This document shows positions 58,601-63,519 of a stretch of DNA of 64,000 nt, piece after piece; position 1 is the stretch's first letter, and every line of letters begins with the position of its first letter. The stretch comes from Echinometra lucunter (taxonomy: Eukaryota > Echinodermata > Echinoidea > Camarodonta > Echinometridae): positions 2,075,884 through 2,139,883 of the forward strand of contig CM057160.1 in assembly GCA_029962745.1 (NCBI GenBank), written 5' to 3'. Under the pieces are notes generated by a model. It was not told the DNA's origin and ran no database searches. It was given only the letters and a program-made list of their open reading frames with translations. The translations under genes and the position numbers were made by a program.

Positions 58601-60205
58601 ATTTAATGTGAAAAGCATTTATATTCACGAATGCTGTGATCACCACGGCTGTCCGTCAGTGTAGTTCGCTTTTTGTCATTCTAATGTGTTATCTGTACAA
58701 TAAAATTTTCAATAAATTTCAATAAATTTAATCACCTGAAATTCGATAAAGAATATACAATAACGAATGGGTATTCAAAATAACTTTTCTTCGTTCGAAT
58801 TCATCTCTTTCCAACATTTTTTTTTTCCAAATGAGTCATTCACATTTAAACTAGTTACACGGAATTTCATAAATGTGAATTCAGAATTGGATGCTGATGG
58901 CCTTGGCAGCCCTTCAGTAACGAAAACGCAAGCATGTTTTAAATAAGTGCATTTATGCATCGTCCAGAATACTCCAAATAATTATACCGCGTGCATTCAC
59001 GAATCTGTAAGCCTGTACGTTAACGAACCTCTTTGCCCTAAAAAGAAATTGAAAGCAGATGAAAAAAATTACGGTGATCTAATGTGAAACAGTTTTGCTC
59101 ATGAATTAATTTGAATGCTTAAAAGAAAATTCAAGTTTCTTTGAATGGATTTCAGTGGCCGGATTTAAAAGCAAAAGACAGAGATCGCCTGCAAAACGAT
59201 ACGCCTTGAATTTAAATGCACCTTAATGAATTTGAGTGACTTATACATATGAAATTGGGCGGGGAAAGGGTTACCATCAGCTGCGTTATGAGCCCTACCC
59301 TCGTGGACCTTGGAGCCCCTTTAGAGTCCTTTTTTTAATTAGGGCAAATATTGATCGACACACACGCACGCCCACACACACACCCACACGCGCTCACACA
59401 ATAAAAAACTCCACTAAAACCCACCCATCTGACTAGACTCCATTCGTCGAGAAAACAGTGACCCCGTGGGGTAACCGGTAACCCCCCAAGGTCACTATTC
59501 TCTCCAATGGTCCACATGAAACCCAGATGCGGCCTTTGAGCGCCCATGTCATGTAGCGATTTGTTCCGGGCAAGCGAATGGATCCTTTGGAACCAATCGC
59601 CTGAATTTTCACCCACCGACTGGATCCACCTCGGTCTAGTCGATGCGATAGTCATAGCCATTTCAACCTACTCAAAGTCTCTGCAAAGCACATGCTTACT
59701 TTGCATACCTAAGAGATGATTAACCCGTCTACTTGTCTTGTATAGACTCCTTCATTGAATTTGCAGCCAATCCAAATGAGTTTCCCTAAAGTTAAGTCTA
59801 GCAAGCTTGCCAGTCGTCAGAAGAGCTATATTCAAAATAGGCCTAGGGCTCGAACATAATTTTTCTTCGTAGTCCTCTATACCAATTTCATCCAAAATAG
59901 GTTGGTTTTTTTTAAAGGAGATGCACGCATGTGCTTTTCCTTAAGTCATCAAATTCTATTCAACCTCAAATTACTTCTATTTCAAAATCTATTTTAGGAA
60001 TGTATTTATTTGAGAACATAATTTACATTTTATATATATATTCTGTTTAAAATACACAGTCATAATTTGATACTTACAGATATCGATGAATGTCCCGAGA
60101 AGAGTGGTGAATGTCATGCCAATGCCACATGTGTTAACACATACGGAAGTTATTCATGCCGATGTAGTGCTGGATATTCGGGCAACGGAAGAACTTCTTG
60201 TTCAG
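25886..60205 (+). CDS. Gene 2: YWTD-propeller / EGF-CA protein, nine exons, 3' end outside window
   Basis: Exons I can join: 25886-25946, 30268-30510, 32980-33142, 40919-41049, 46856-47182, 47952-48074, 52379-52501, 57866-57988, 60080-60205. Every junction has AG/GT borders and the frame is continuous (phase 1 throughout, except phase 2 between exons 3 and 4). The product is a signal peptide of about 19 residues, six YWTD (LDL-receptor class B) blades forming one beta-propeller, and then at least four calcium-binding EGF modules. Proteins built this way (LDL-receptor/LRP, nidogen, EGF precursor) act as ligand-binding ectodomains on the cell surface or in matrix. The last visible exon ends in phase 1, so more modules follow to the right. 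The upstream paralogue ends in HYR plus a transmembrane exon, so gene 2 may end that way too; that is inference. No orthologue name is assigned. Introns are large (up to 7.8 kb) and full of transposons. Confidence 0.85.
26164..26350. repeat. Two (TA)n microsatellites flanking a short spacer
   Basis: (TA)n at 26164-26235 and 26315-26350 inside gene 2 intron 1; the spacer is the left arm of the foldback described at 26236-26830. Confidence 0.9.
26236..26920. mobile_element. Foldback with two opposed tRNA(Arg)-like sequences
   Basis: The segment TACAAGGGAGTTGCCAAAG (26266) returns inverted as CTTTGGCAACTCCCTTGTA (26713). A second segment (26349-26435, GAAATGAAAATGGGAGAATA onward) is repeated directly at 26749-26838. 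A tRNA-like sequence sits at 26446-26517 on the minus strand and another at 26850-26921 on the plus strand. The order of pieces suggests nested insertion or template switching. Confidence 0.7.
26446..26517 (-). mobile_element. tRNA-Arg(TCT)-like sequence, degenerate
   Basis: In reverse: GCCTCTG, TGGTCTAGTGGTTAGGCA (A box), anticodon loop GTTCTAA within TGGC/GCCA, and GGGTTCGATTCC (B box). The 3' acceptor strand does not pair with GCCTCTG, so it is a SINE head or pseudo-tRNA. Confidence 0.55.
26850..26921 (+). tRNA. tRNA-Arg(TCT)-like, cloverleaf mostly intact
   Basis: GCCTCTG pairs with CTGAGGC except for one T-T position. The A box is TGGTCTAGTGG, the anticodon loop is GTTCTAA (anticodon TCT) closed by TGGC/GCCA, and the T arm CCGCG-TTCGATT-CCCGG has one mismatch. 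It could be a real tRNA or, more likely given the inverted partner 400 bp away, a well-kept SINE head. Confidence 0.35.
26925..28130. other. Gene 2 intron 1, nothing recognised
   Basis: AT-rich intron sequence with an A run at 28096-28107. ORFs here lack splice context. Confidence 0.5.
28132..28540. mobile_element. Imperfect foldback element
   Basis: Left arm GGCGCGCACACTATACGATG and right arm CGTAGAGTGCATGTGCGCC are imperfect inverted copies, as are the next inner bases (ATAACATGCAAAAT against ATTTAATGCAAAATG). About 0.4 kb with no coding capacity. Confidence 0.55.
29049..29195. mobile_element. 147-bp hairpin MITE
   Basis: GGGTCCCGTTGCATAAAACT at the left and AGTTTTATGCAACGGGACCC at the right are perfect inverted copies; the inside (TTACCATTATGG..AAAGTTACCATAA) continues the pairing. 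Confidence 0.85.
29200..30267. other. Gene 2 intron 1 (3' part), nothing recognised
   Basis: Ordinary intron sequence with A runs at 29278 and 29321. Confidence 0.5.
30268..30510 (+). CDS. Gene 2 exon 2: propeller blades 1-2
   Basis: Acceptor tgtacag precedes 30268 and donor GTAAGT follows 30510; the exon is 243 bp, phase 1 in and out. It reads [15 protein letters not shown] and later [20 protein letters not shown], where FVADY and VYWSQ are the YWTD signature positions of two LDL-receptor class B repeats, and GNIDGT is the usual end of a blade. Potential N-glycosylation sites NFS and NAS are present. The reading frame is open through both splice sites. Confidence 0.85.
30830..31100 (+). other. 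Retroelement-like 3' end in intron 2
   Basis: T-rich, then AAAATAAAATACTGCATTG and repeats of TTGAATTGATTTGAATT. It resembles the untranslated end of a non-LTR element (compare 45,000-45,040); no coding remnant is seen. Confidence 0.35.
31478..31633. repeat. Compound trinucleotide microsatellite (GAT)n-(CTG)n-(CTA)n
   Basis: About 8 GAT, then 6 CTG, then about 38 CTA units with ATT interruptions. It translates as homopolymers in every frame. Confidence 0.95.
31634..31950 (+). mobile_element. Full-length tRNA-derived SINE
   Basis: tRNA-like head GCGTCGTGGTCTGGTGGTTC, B box GGGTTCGAATCCCAGCC, body with CACTCAACCCAGGTGAGG, GGGTACCTGGCAGGAATTC, GCTAAAGCCAGGGTAATAAT and GATATGCGCTATACAAG, then the (ATT)n tail at 31919-31942. 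It is the best-preserved SINE of the window and a reference for the fragments at 7370, 15345 and 19555. Confidence 0.8.
32140..32330 (+). other. Retroelement-like 3' end with (TATC)n tail
   Basis: TTTAATAAAGGCCATTATTTCTATCC, then CTATCTAG/CTATCTAT repeats (32280-32330). The poly(A) signal followed by a tetranucleotide tail is typical of non-LTR or SINE ends. Confidence 0.4.
32385..32655 (-). mobile_element. tRNA-derived SINE, minus strand
   Basis: In reverse: GCAATGGCTCAATTGATAGAG (A box), CATGAAGGGAAGGTC, a locally duplicated TACCATGGGCTCG, a B-box-like GATCCTAGGC, then GCAGGGCCCACTGGAAGATC, GGCTACCCCGGGTAAAT and the (ATT)n tail at 32385-32400. Confidence 0.7.
32980..33142 (+). CDS. Gene 2 exon 3: propeller blade 3
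   Basis: Acceptor attttttag precedes 32980; donor GGGTATTT gives an end at 33142, leaving phase 2. The 163-bp exon reads [20 protein letters not shown], then [16 protein letters not shown] and [16 protein letters not shown], the ANLNGSS turn and the PRAIVVHP segment are the standard order of elements in an LDL-receptor class B repeat. It is the best match to the family consensus in the gene. Confidence 0.9.
33536..33750. mobile_element. Foldback element
   Basis: AAGCTGGTAAATGCTGGTTAA near 33548 returns inverted as TTAAGCAGCATTTGCCAGCT near 33724; inner parts (GTAAACGAA, ACGTAGAAGG / CATCTACGTTTTC) also pair. Confidence 0.65.
33874..34185. mobile_element. 312-bp insertion with 10-bp target duplication
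   Basis: TGCATATACC occurs at 33864-33873 and again at 34186-34195. Flanking sequence (33755-33870, 34200-34280) matches a dispersed repeat at 59580-59800, which has no insert at this point (CTTTGCATACCTAAG near 59700). The insert contains GCAAGCGAGCGAAGCGAGC and ends CGCCACCTA. No terminal inverted repeats were obvious. Confidence 0.65.
34515..35462. mobile_element. GC- and CpG-rich foldback block
   Basis: About 0.95 kb, much richer in G+C and CpG than the flanks. Outer ends GGCTATGGTCACAAAG and CTTTTGTGACCTTAGCC are inverted. Inside are repeated words such as GGTCACTGCCCGGA (34723, 35234), GGCGGCCGGGCGG, and CGG/CCG-rich inverted motifs. Open frames are composition artefacts. Confidence 0.6.
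35645..35740. repeat. Perfect 20-bp inverted repeat with 56-bp loop
   Basis: TCACACCAACGAAACCGACT at 35645-35664 and its exact reverse complement at 35721-35740. Probably a short hairpin MITE. Confidence 0.8.
35933..35990. repeat. (TG)n and (TTTG)n low-complexity tail
   Basis: GTGTGT followed by GTTTGTTTGTTTG. On the minus strand the AAAC repeats follow AATAAA and form the tail of the retrotransposon at 35991-40290. Confidence 0.85.
36296..36811 (-). pseudogene. Retrotransposon ORF2 C-terminal region
   Basis: 171 open codons on the minus strand. [47 protein letters not shown] and [15 protein letters not shown] are typical of the post-RT region. A homologous region is at 44,080-44,598 on the plus strand. 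Confidence 0.75.
37060..37740 (-). pseudogene. Retrotransposon reverse transcriptase core remnant
   Basis: Contains [98 protein letters not shown] and ILFADDTN (FADD at 37,095-37,106). The catalytic Asp pair is present but the frame is broken near 37,357 and 37,060. Confidence 0.8.
38428..38820 (-). pseudogene. Retrotransposon endonuclease remnant with internal deletion
   Basis: [18 protein letters not shown] and [10 protein letters not shown] (about 38,800-38,690) are the first third of an APE-type endonuclease; [20 protein letters not shown] and SDHLPIF are the last third. The middle, with the first catalytic Glu region, is missing. Confidence 0.65.
39408..40286 (-). pseudogene. Retrotransposon ORF1 remnant (L1-ORF1-like RNA-binding protein)
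   Basis: Starts [20 protein letters not shown] at 40,286. After a frame change the segment [20 protein letters not shown] (39,965-39,708) matches the RRM-type core of L1-like ORF1 proteins, and [18 protein letters not shown], with [15 protein letters not shown] and WIDYKD (39,671-39,408), matches the C-terminal domain. Such proteins coat the element RNA and act as chaperones. It is broken into at least three frames. Confidence 0.7.
40557..40765 (+). mobile_element. tRNA-derived SINE just before exon 4
   Basis: GGTGTGGCTCAGTGGATAAG (A box), CCGTGGTTCGAATCCTTGCC (B box), body with AATGTCCTTTGGCAAGATATG and AAGGTCGGTCCCAGACGT. The fragment at 5425-5560 is the same family in reverse. It lies about 155 bp from the exon 4 acceptor. 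Confidence 0.75.
40919..41049 (+). CDS. Gene 2 exon 4: propeller blade 4
   Basis: Acceptor ataatacag precedes 40919 and donor GTAAGA starts at 41050; the exon is 131 bp, phase 2 in and phase 1 out. With the two bases from exon 3 it reads [20 protein letters not shown], then [28 protein letters not shown] and KIERANLDG are close to the LRP consensus for a YWTD blade. The exon lies between two degenerate non-LTR retrotransposon regions on opposite strands (35.97-40.3 kb, minus; 41.47-45.04 kb, plus), with a tRNA-derived SINE only 160 bp upstream. Confidence 0.9.
41471..41685 (+). pseudogene. Degenerate non-LTR C-terminal fragment
   Basis: Reads [20 protein letters not shown] and then, after a stop, [20 protein letters not shown] followed by [15 protein letters not shown]. 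The KLWNDLP motif marks the C-terminal end of non-LTR polyproteins. Not part of gene 2. Confidence 0.6.
41780..42118. mobile_element. Motif-array foldback (TTTGTCTAAT words)
   Basis: The left half has about ten words of the type ATTTTGTCTAATTCTC spaced 15-20 bp apart; after CCTGTTATGAACTGGTAAT the right half has the same word inverted (GAATTAGACCAAATG). No coding sequence. It interrupts the retroelement fragments at 41,471 and 42,140. Confidence 0.75.
42140..43065 (+). mobile_element. Degenerate non-LTR fragment with A-rich 3' end
   Basis: [20 protein letters not shown] and [11 protein letters not shown] near 42,145-42,300 resemble the segment after the RT core (K.LGV.ID..LKW..HI). Further words to 42,560 are degenerate. 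The sequence ends in an A/C-rich run at 43,044-43,064, immediately before the next element. Confidence 0.5.
43105..45040 (+). mobile_element. Non-LTR retrotransposon, plus strand, 5'-truncated, nearly intact RT frame
   Basis: One frame runs from about 43,108 to 44,598 with a single TGA at 43,666-43,668, just before [13 protein letters not shown]. Motifs in order: [52 protein letters not shown], the interrupted [16 protein letters not shown] (FADD at 43,762-43,773), then [17 protein letters not shown] and [13 protein letters not shown]. The 3' UTR ends AACAATAAAATCAAATC with an (AATCA)n tail to 45,040. It is truncated in the 5' part of RT and lacks ORF1 and endonuclease. It belongs to the same group as the minus-strand element at 36-40 kb but is far less decayed. 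Confidence 0.88.
44599..45040 (+). other. 3' UTR and tail of the plus-strand retrotransposon
   Basis: CATCATCATC-rich stretch (44,628-44,705), then AT-rich sequence to the AATAAA at 45,016 and the (AATCA)n tail. Confidence 0.65.
45321..46412. mobile_element. Non-autonomous hAT-like element, 1092 bp, 8-bp target duplication
   Basis: CATGAGTG is present at 45,313-45,320 and 46,413-46,420. The ends are CAGTGGCATAGAC and GTCTACGCCCCTG, which are inverted copies with two mismatches. An 8-bp duplication and CAG(T/G)GGC ends are the features of hAT transposons. The inside carries GAGCGAGCGAAGTGAGCG, poly(G) and poly(C) runs and CCCCCATCCCC blocks, with no transposase. It lies in intron 4 of gene 2. 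Confidence 0.85.
46378..46399. repeat. Poly(C) run at the hAT-like element end
   Basis: About 22 C, the longest homopolymer here; the left end of the same element carries the matching G run at 45,349-45,360. Confidence 0.9.
46421..46855. other. Gene 2 intron 4, 3' part
   Basis: Includes a CG-rich stretch (46,490-46,590) with GGTACCGGTGCGGTACCGC; nothing identified. Confidence 0.5.
46856..47182 (+). CDS. Gene 2 exon 5: propeller blades 5-6 and closing cysteine
   Basis: Acceptor ctcaccag precedes 46856 and donor GTATGT follows 47182; 327 bp, phase 1 in and out. It reads [20 protein letters not shown], with YWCD in place of YWTD, then [15 protein letters not shown] at the sixth YWTD position, and ends [19 protein letters not shown]. 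The Asn-Ala-Cys ending is where LRP-type propellers pass into an EGF module. Blade 6 is more divergent than the others. With exons 2-4 this completes six blades. Confidence 0.85.
47400..47590. repeat. Palindromic element with a 19-bp perfect hairpin
   Basis: GGTACCCACTTTGACGTCA at 47,527-47,545 and its reverse complement at 47,549-47,567 around a 3-nt loop; earlier, GCGCGCTAG/CTTGCGCGC words also pair. The hairpin contains two TGACGTCA palindromes, the CRE consensus; any role is unproven. Confidence 0.7.
47858..47872. repeat. Poly(C) run in intron 5
   Basis: About 14 C shortly before EGF exon 6. Confidence 0.9.
47952..48074 (+). CDS. Gene 2 exon 6: EGF-CA module 1
   Basis: A 123-bp symmetric phase 1-1 exon (acceptor gttccag, donor GTATAA). 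It reads [19 protein letters not shown], then [20 protein letters not shown]. Six cysteines, the calcium-binding (D/N)-I-D-E-C start and the Asn/aromatic pattern mark a calcium-binding EGF domain. The donor-side intron resembles that of module 4 (GTATAA..ACA.CGA..TGCA.GGTCAGATT), suggesting that modules 1 and 4 share ancestry. Confidence 0.9.
48075..48984. other. Gene 2 intron 6, 5' part
   Basis: C run at 48,308-48,317; short palindrome CTTGGTATA..TATACCAAG at 48,853-48,880. No gene seen. Confidence 0.5.
48985..49105 (-). mobile_element. tRNA(Leu/Ser)-like SINE head, minus strand
   Basis: In reverse: GTGCCGTTGTCGAGTGGTTT (A box), a long variable-arm region, GGGGTTCGATCCCCGTCACG (B box and T stem), GGCAC, then TTATGCCCTTGAGCAAGGC. 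Same family as 17658-17785. Confidence 0.7.
49640..49799. mobile_element. Hairpin MITE with TTGATTGGCTGTTGAG core
   Basis: GTAACTCTTCGTGGAATACTG and CAGTTTTTCATGAAGAGTTA are imperfect inverted copies, as are TTGATTGGCTGTTGAGC and GCTCAACAGCAAATCAGA inside. Ends near GCGACGGGCCCC, like the element at 29049. Confidence 0.6.
49800..50230. other. Gene 2 intron 6, middle part, nothing recognised
   Basis: AT-rich intron sequence. Confidence 0.5.
50236..50310. repeat. (AAGAGTTC)n minisatellite
   Basis: About nine exact copies of an 8-bp unit. Confidence 0.95.
50714..52339. mobile_element. 1.6-kb foldback element directly before EGF exon 7
   Basis: Outer ends TGTGCACAAAAAGTAAG and CTTACTTTTTGTGCACA are perfect inverted copies; arms of about 220 bp (50,714-50,935 and 52,125-52,339) are inverted with moderate divergence. 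An inner pair (51,440-51,530 and 51,870-51,950, AATAAAGACGAATAA against TTATTCGTCTTTATT, the latter at 51,868) also inverts. The paralogous intron at 57,815-57,850 reads straight through (ATCAAATCTAACCTCAAATAC), giving an empty site. Confidence 0.75.
51142..51326. repeat. Tandem ~93-bp duplication inside the foldback
   Basis: TTTATATCGGGTGTCATATA and the following ~75 bp occur twice in direct order (about 51,152 and 51,247), differing at a few positions (GGCGAGGTC against GGCAAGGTT). Confidence 0.85.
52379..52501 (+). CDS. Gene 2 exon 7: EGF-CA module 2
   Basis: A 123-bp phase 1-1 exon (acceptor acttgcag, donor GTATAA). It reads [20 protein letters not shown], then [20 protein letters not shown], with all six cysteines of a calcium-binding EGF domain. 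The intron on both sides is paralogous to that around exon 8. A 1.6-kb foldback element ends 39 bp upstream of the acceptor. Confidence 0.9.
   Translation: MSMNVLRVRLNAAASSCVLTLSEVIHANVILDIGGTETLV
52909..53822. mobile_element. Foldback element with TTCCGTGTTCTT words (outer of a nest)
   Basis: Ends AAAGTCCGCAGTTTTCCG and CGGAAAACTGGGGACTTT are inverted; inside each end are repeated words AAATTCCGTGTTCTT in matching orientation. A second element (53,080-53,590) is inserted in its middle. Confidence 0.7.
53080..53590. mobile_element. Nested hairpin element with 40-bp inverted ends
   Basis: GGGTCACTTCCATTGAAGAG..GCATCCGCGAGAA at the left, and TTCTCGCGGATGC..CTCTTCAATGGAAGTGACC at the right, are almost exact inverted copies. 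Outer bases are G and C runs. Confidence 0.8.
55406..55828. mobile_element. Motif-array foldback with 8-bp target duplication (TU-like)
   Basis: TTCTGCCT flanks it at 55,398-55,405 and 55,829-55,836. The left third repeats GGTTCGTTATTCCGAA-type units; the right two thirds repeat the inverse TTCGGAATAACGAACC at about 15-25-bp spacing. The paralogous site at 62,030-62,045 has one TTCTGCCT and no insert. Short tandem units in inverted arms plus an 8-bp duplication recall the TU foldback transposons described from a sea urchin. Confidence 0.8.
56170..57362. mobile_element. 1.2-kb Tc1/mariner-like foldback
   Basis: TA precedes 56,170 and follows 57,362. Ends are CACTCAACAAAAAAGAAAGT and, at the right, TTTTTGTTGTTGTTGAGTG (inverted, imperfect). 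Inversion continues inward: ATTAAAGGAAATTTAAT against ATTAAATTTCCTTTAAT, GAGTGAACACATTC against TGTGTTCACTC, and the C-rich stretch at 56,509 against the G-rich one at 57,037. No transposase frame. Confidence 0.8.
57866..57988 (+). CDS. Gene 2 exon 8: EGF-CA module 3
   Basis: A 123-bp phase 1-1 exon (acceptor tcttgcag, donor GTATAA). It reads [20 protein letters not shown], then [20 protein letters not shown], again with six cysteines and the DINEC calcium site. The ~500 bp of intron after it can be aligned by eye to the intron after exon 7, so this exon is a tandem duplicate of exon 7 or the reverse. Confidence 0.9.
58325..58432. mobile_element. Poly(G)-poly(C) repeat with CTGCGTACGG end
   Basis: GTAAGTTTTCAAAATTTCGG, a G run, CAACTGCCCCCCTG, a C run, then ACTGCGTACGGCC. 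Same family as 22,690-22,955. Absent at the paralogous point near 52,835 in unit A. Confidence 0.65.
59335..59405. repeat. CACACA-rich stretch
   Basis: ACACACGCACGCCCACACAC-type low complexity, similar to 45,419-45,515. Confidence 0.8.
60080..60205 (+). CDS. Gene 2 exon 9: EGF-CA module 4 (last visible exon)
   Basis: A 126-bp phase 1-1 exon (acceptor acttacag, donor GTATAA). It reads [20 protein letters not shown], then [20 protein letters not shown] and a final CS. It is closest to module 1 (ECH.NATC.NT.GSY.C.C.AG..GNG). No further exon is recognisable before the right edge of the window, but the open phase-1 donor shows that the gene continues. Confidence 0.9.
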
Positions 60206-60254
60206 GTATAAGAACATCGACATGCAAGGTCAGATTGTAATTTATATAGCACAG

Positions 60255-60560
60255 TTACTGTAGGAATTCCCGGTCAAATTCAAACTCGTACCAATCAAAT
60301 TCGTAAAGTAGGCATTCAAATTAAACGATAACTCTCGTATTGTGTCATTTAAATTCATACAAATAGCAAGCTATTTCATTTTAGAGCACACAAATTCGTT
60401 TGTGAGCGATCAAAAGTGAAAATGGAAAAAACGATTTCTTTAATGTGCGGTACTAGAATTTGAGATATCTGCAATCAAACTAGTACCTAGTTCTGAACGT
60501 ATTTCAAGCATTCAAATTCCTTTTCAGAAAGTAAATTTTCTATTTTATTCCTTCAATTTA
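60255..60560. repeat. Array of CAAATTC/GAATTTG words
   Basis: Words such as TCAAATTCAAACTCGT, CAAATTCGTAAAG and CATTCAAATTAAACG recur in one orientation at 60,265-60,350; the opposite sense (GAATTTGAATG) is at 57,505-57,700 and 63,285-63,480. Probably eroded motif-array foldback pieces. Confidence 0.45.
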
Positions 60561-60792
60561 GAATATCTGCTTCATGCTAGCGTGAACAAAAAATCATCCA
60601 CATAATATGCATAATCATGTTTTTTTTTTCATCTTTGTCATGTATCAGAATTATATTGTGTTAAATTCAGTTTCCTTCTTTTTCAGTGGTATAAATATAT
60701 ATTTTATAAATTCCACTTCATTTTTGTTTTGATCTTTTTCATCGGACTTTTTTTTTCATTTTCGTTTTTATTCTTCATGTTCCCCATATAGA

Positions 60793-61900
60793 TAGGCGCC
60801 GAAAGTGTGTGTGTGGGGGGGGGGGGGGAGGGGCAGTTGCCCCACCCAAACATTCAAGAAGGGGGCAAAATCGATTTTTGTTCTCTCAATGGCCCCATCC
60901 CCCGCCCACCCCGGAAGAAAAAAAAAATTCAAAAATCACAATTTTCTTACTCGGTCGTTACGCTCCCTCGTATATTAATAAGATGCAATGTTTCTCAGTA
61001 TCTTGATATTCTGTCTATCATCTATGAAAAAAGGGGCAAATGCTTGATTCATTCGAGGGGAGGGAAATTATTTTCGCCCCTCATCACATAACAATTTAAT
61101 TAAGCATCATAATTAAGAGTATACGAATAGCTTTCTAGTGTTGAGAAATGCAAGTTTTCAGCCCGAAAGTGCTTGCAAATTTGCAAAAATAAATTTTGCC
61201 CCCGGAGTAGGGTTCCCTTGACAAGCAATAATAAGTGATTTTGATGTAAAATGATGTATAGTGAACTTTTCTTTGCTCTAAAATACATGAGTTTTCCTCT
61301 GTAAAAGGATAAGGGATTGTCTGTTTTGTTCCTGCCCCTCGCAAGGTTATTGCTAATAAAAATTTTCATTATCATAATGGATAAGGTATTTTTTAATTCA
61401 GTGTATTTAGGAAGTCCCGAAATATGAAATTTCTGCACATTTTCACAACCCAAAGTGTAAAAATTTGCGAGAACACTTCGCTCGCGCGGACAAATTTGTG
61501 AAACTGAAGAGCTGCTATTTATTCGGGAAAATGCCGTCGGCCTCATCATGTTCATCGTGGAATTATGCATTTACGCCATTAATAACTCTTCCATGCAGCG
61601 ATGAACAAATAATCCTGTTTCTGTTCTAATGATGAGAGATGATGGGAAATATTTCATGATAACCTTGATCGAAGCAAAATTTCTTTTTTCATTTTCTTCA
61701 TGAAAAATTCTCAACGTTGGACTTTTGAAATATAAAGAAATATGTTTAAAAGGGGGAGAAATAAGCATGTTCCGGGGAGAGGCTGTATGCTGATAGTAAG
61801 CTTTCGAGGTGCATGAGCCCCAGTAAAGGTTTGAGATGGGCAACCAAGAATGTTTGCCCCCCCCCCCCCCCCCAAGCTGGGACCCATCCGGCGCGCCTGC
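60793..61900. mobile_element. ~1.1-kb insertion with G/C-run inner ends
   Basis: Left end ATAGGCGCCGAAAGTG then a G run; right end a C run, then CATCCGGCGCGCCTGCCTA, which are partial inverted copies. Unit A of the tandem duplication has uninterrupted sequence at the equivalent point (TTCCCTATGTATTTTGCATA near 55,240). No transposase recognised. Confidence 0.6.
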
Positions 61901-62141
61901 CTATATATTTTGTATATTTCTTGTCTCGTGCGTATGTTCATATTAATCATTTCACATTTTTTAACCTGAAGTTTCTCATACTGTATAATTTCTATCATCG
62001 GTAATTACAAATTCTGGCAGTCTGTCTATCATTGTTCTGCCTTGCTAGGCATCGAGGAGAGTAAGTGTGTCTGTGTCCTCACTACATTTTCTACATCTTC
62101 TACATTTTCTGCAGTAATGAGCCAATCGAGAGTTGTTGCCA

Positions 62142-62337
62142 TTTATTTATTTATTTATTTATTTATTTATTCATTCATTTATTTATTCATTTATTTATTT
62201 ATTCATTTATTTAATCATTTATTTATTAATTAATTAATTTATTTATTTATTTATTTATTTATTCATTCATTTATTTATTTATTTATTTATTCATTCATTT
62301 ATTTAATCATTTATTCATTTATCTATTTATTCATTTT
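62142..62337. repeat. (ATTT)n/(ATTC)n microsatellite
   Basis: About 48 tetranucleotide units in pure and mixed runs, at the position of a T run in the paralogous unit A. Confidence 0.95.
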
Positions 62338-63519
62338 TGAGGGGGTGTCAGGAATAACAGTTGTATTAATGTGAGTATATGCATAAATTTGATTCGATTC
62401 GATTACGCAAATGAAAATAAATAATGCGGGAAATAAAGGAGATTTATAGTCGATCAAAGGAGAATAGAGCAAAGGCCCCTAAAAGTCTAATATCATTTCC
62501 ACACAGTTATTTTGAGAACCTCAAATCAATTTTTTAACCAAATTCGATACGAAAAAAGAAGGTTTAGAATGACCATAACTGCACCATGGATAATTATCTA
62601 CCTGAGAAATCGTCGCTCAATCCCTCGTGTTGTTTATTTCTACTCCGACCGAACCACACAATGCCATTTTTCATTTCAACGCACTAAGTTTAAAAAAGGG
62701 GTGTTCATTAAAGAAGAATGCATCAGTGTGTTTCTCGCGAATGAAGAAAAACAAGAAGAGTAAACAGCGAAAGTTTGCAGAAAATCAGACAATCTGTTCA
62801 AGAATAATTTTGAAAGTGAAAGTAAATCCTTATTATGGCGAACATTGAATTGGCAACTTTGCCAGTACTCGTGATGTCTCGTGGACAGCTCTCCATTCAT
62901 TTTGTACACAGAATTCAACATTTTCTTTATTTAAAAAAAAAAGAAGAAAATTCTTTTAATTTATTTTTTGAGTATGACATGACTATATCAATTCTGCAAG
63001 CATTTTGGGAAGAATTATGTTGATTCCTGACCTGAGATTATAAATCATTTTTTAAAATTATGTACAAAGGAATTGAGAGTTGTCCACGATGCTATCACAG
63101 ATTCTGGCAAAGGTGCCAACTCAAGGATCTCGATAACGTGGATTTATTGAATTTTTACAATTCATAACTTTTGAACAGATTATACGATTTTACTAAATCT
63201 TTCACTGTTGACTCTTCTTGGTCATCTTTATTCACTAAGAGCATACTGATGCCTGGTTTGCATTCTCCTTTAACATGTTTAATGAATTTGAATGACAGAA
63301 TAGACTGAAGTGATCCGAACGGACGAATTTGAATTACCCCATCGAATTCATTGCTCATTGACTGGTGCAATTTGCACGTTGATCGCTGAGTTGATGCTTT
63401 TGAATGGCCAAGACGACTTTGTCAAAATCTGATACTTTATCACAAGTGCATTTCGGACGAAACTGATTGCTCGAAACGCTAAATTGATCGGAGAAGGTTT
63501 GAAATTGACCACGAAATCT

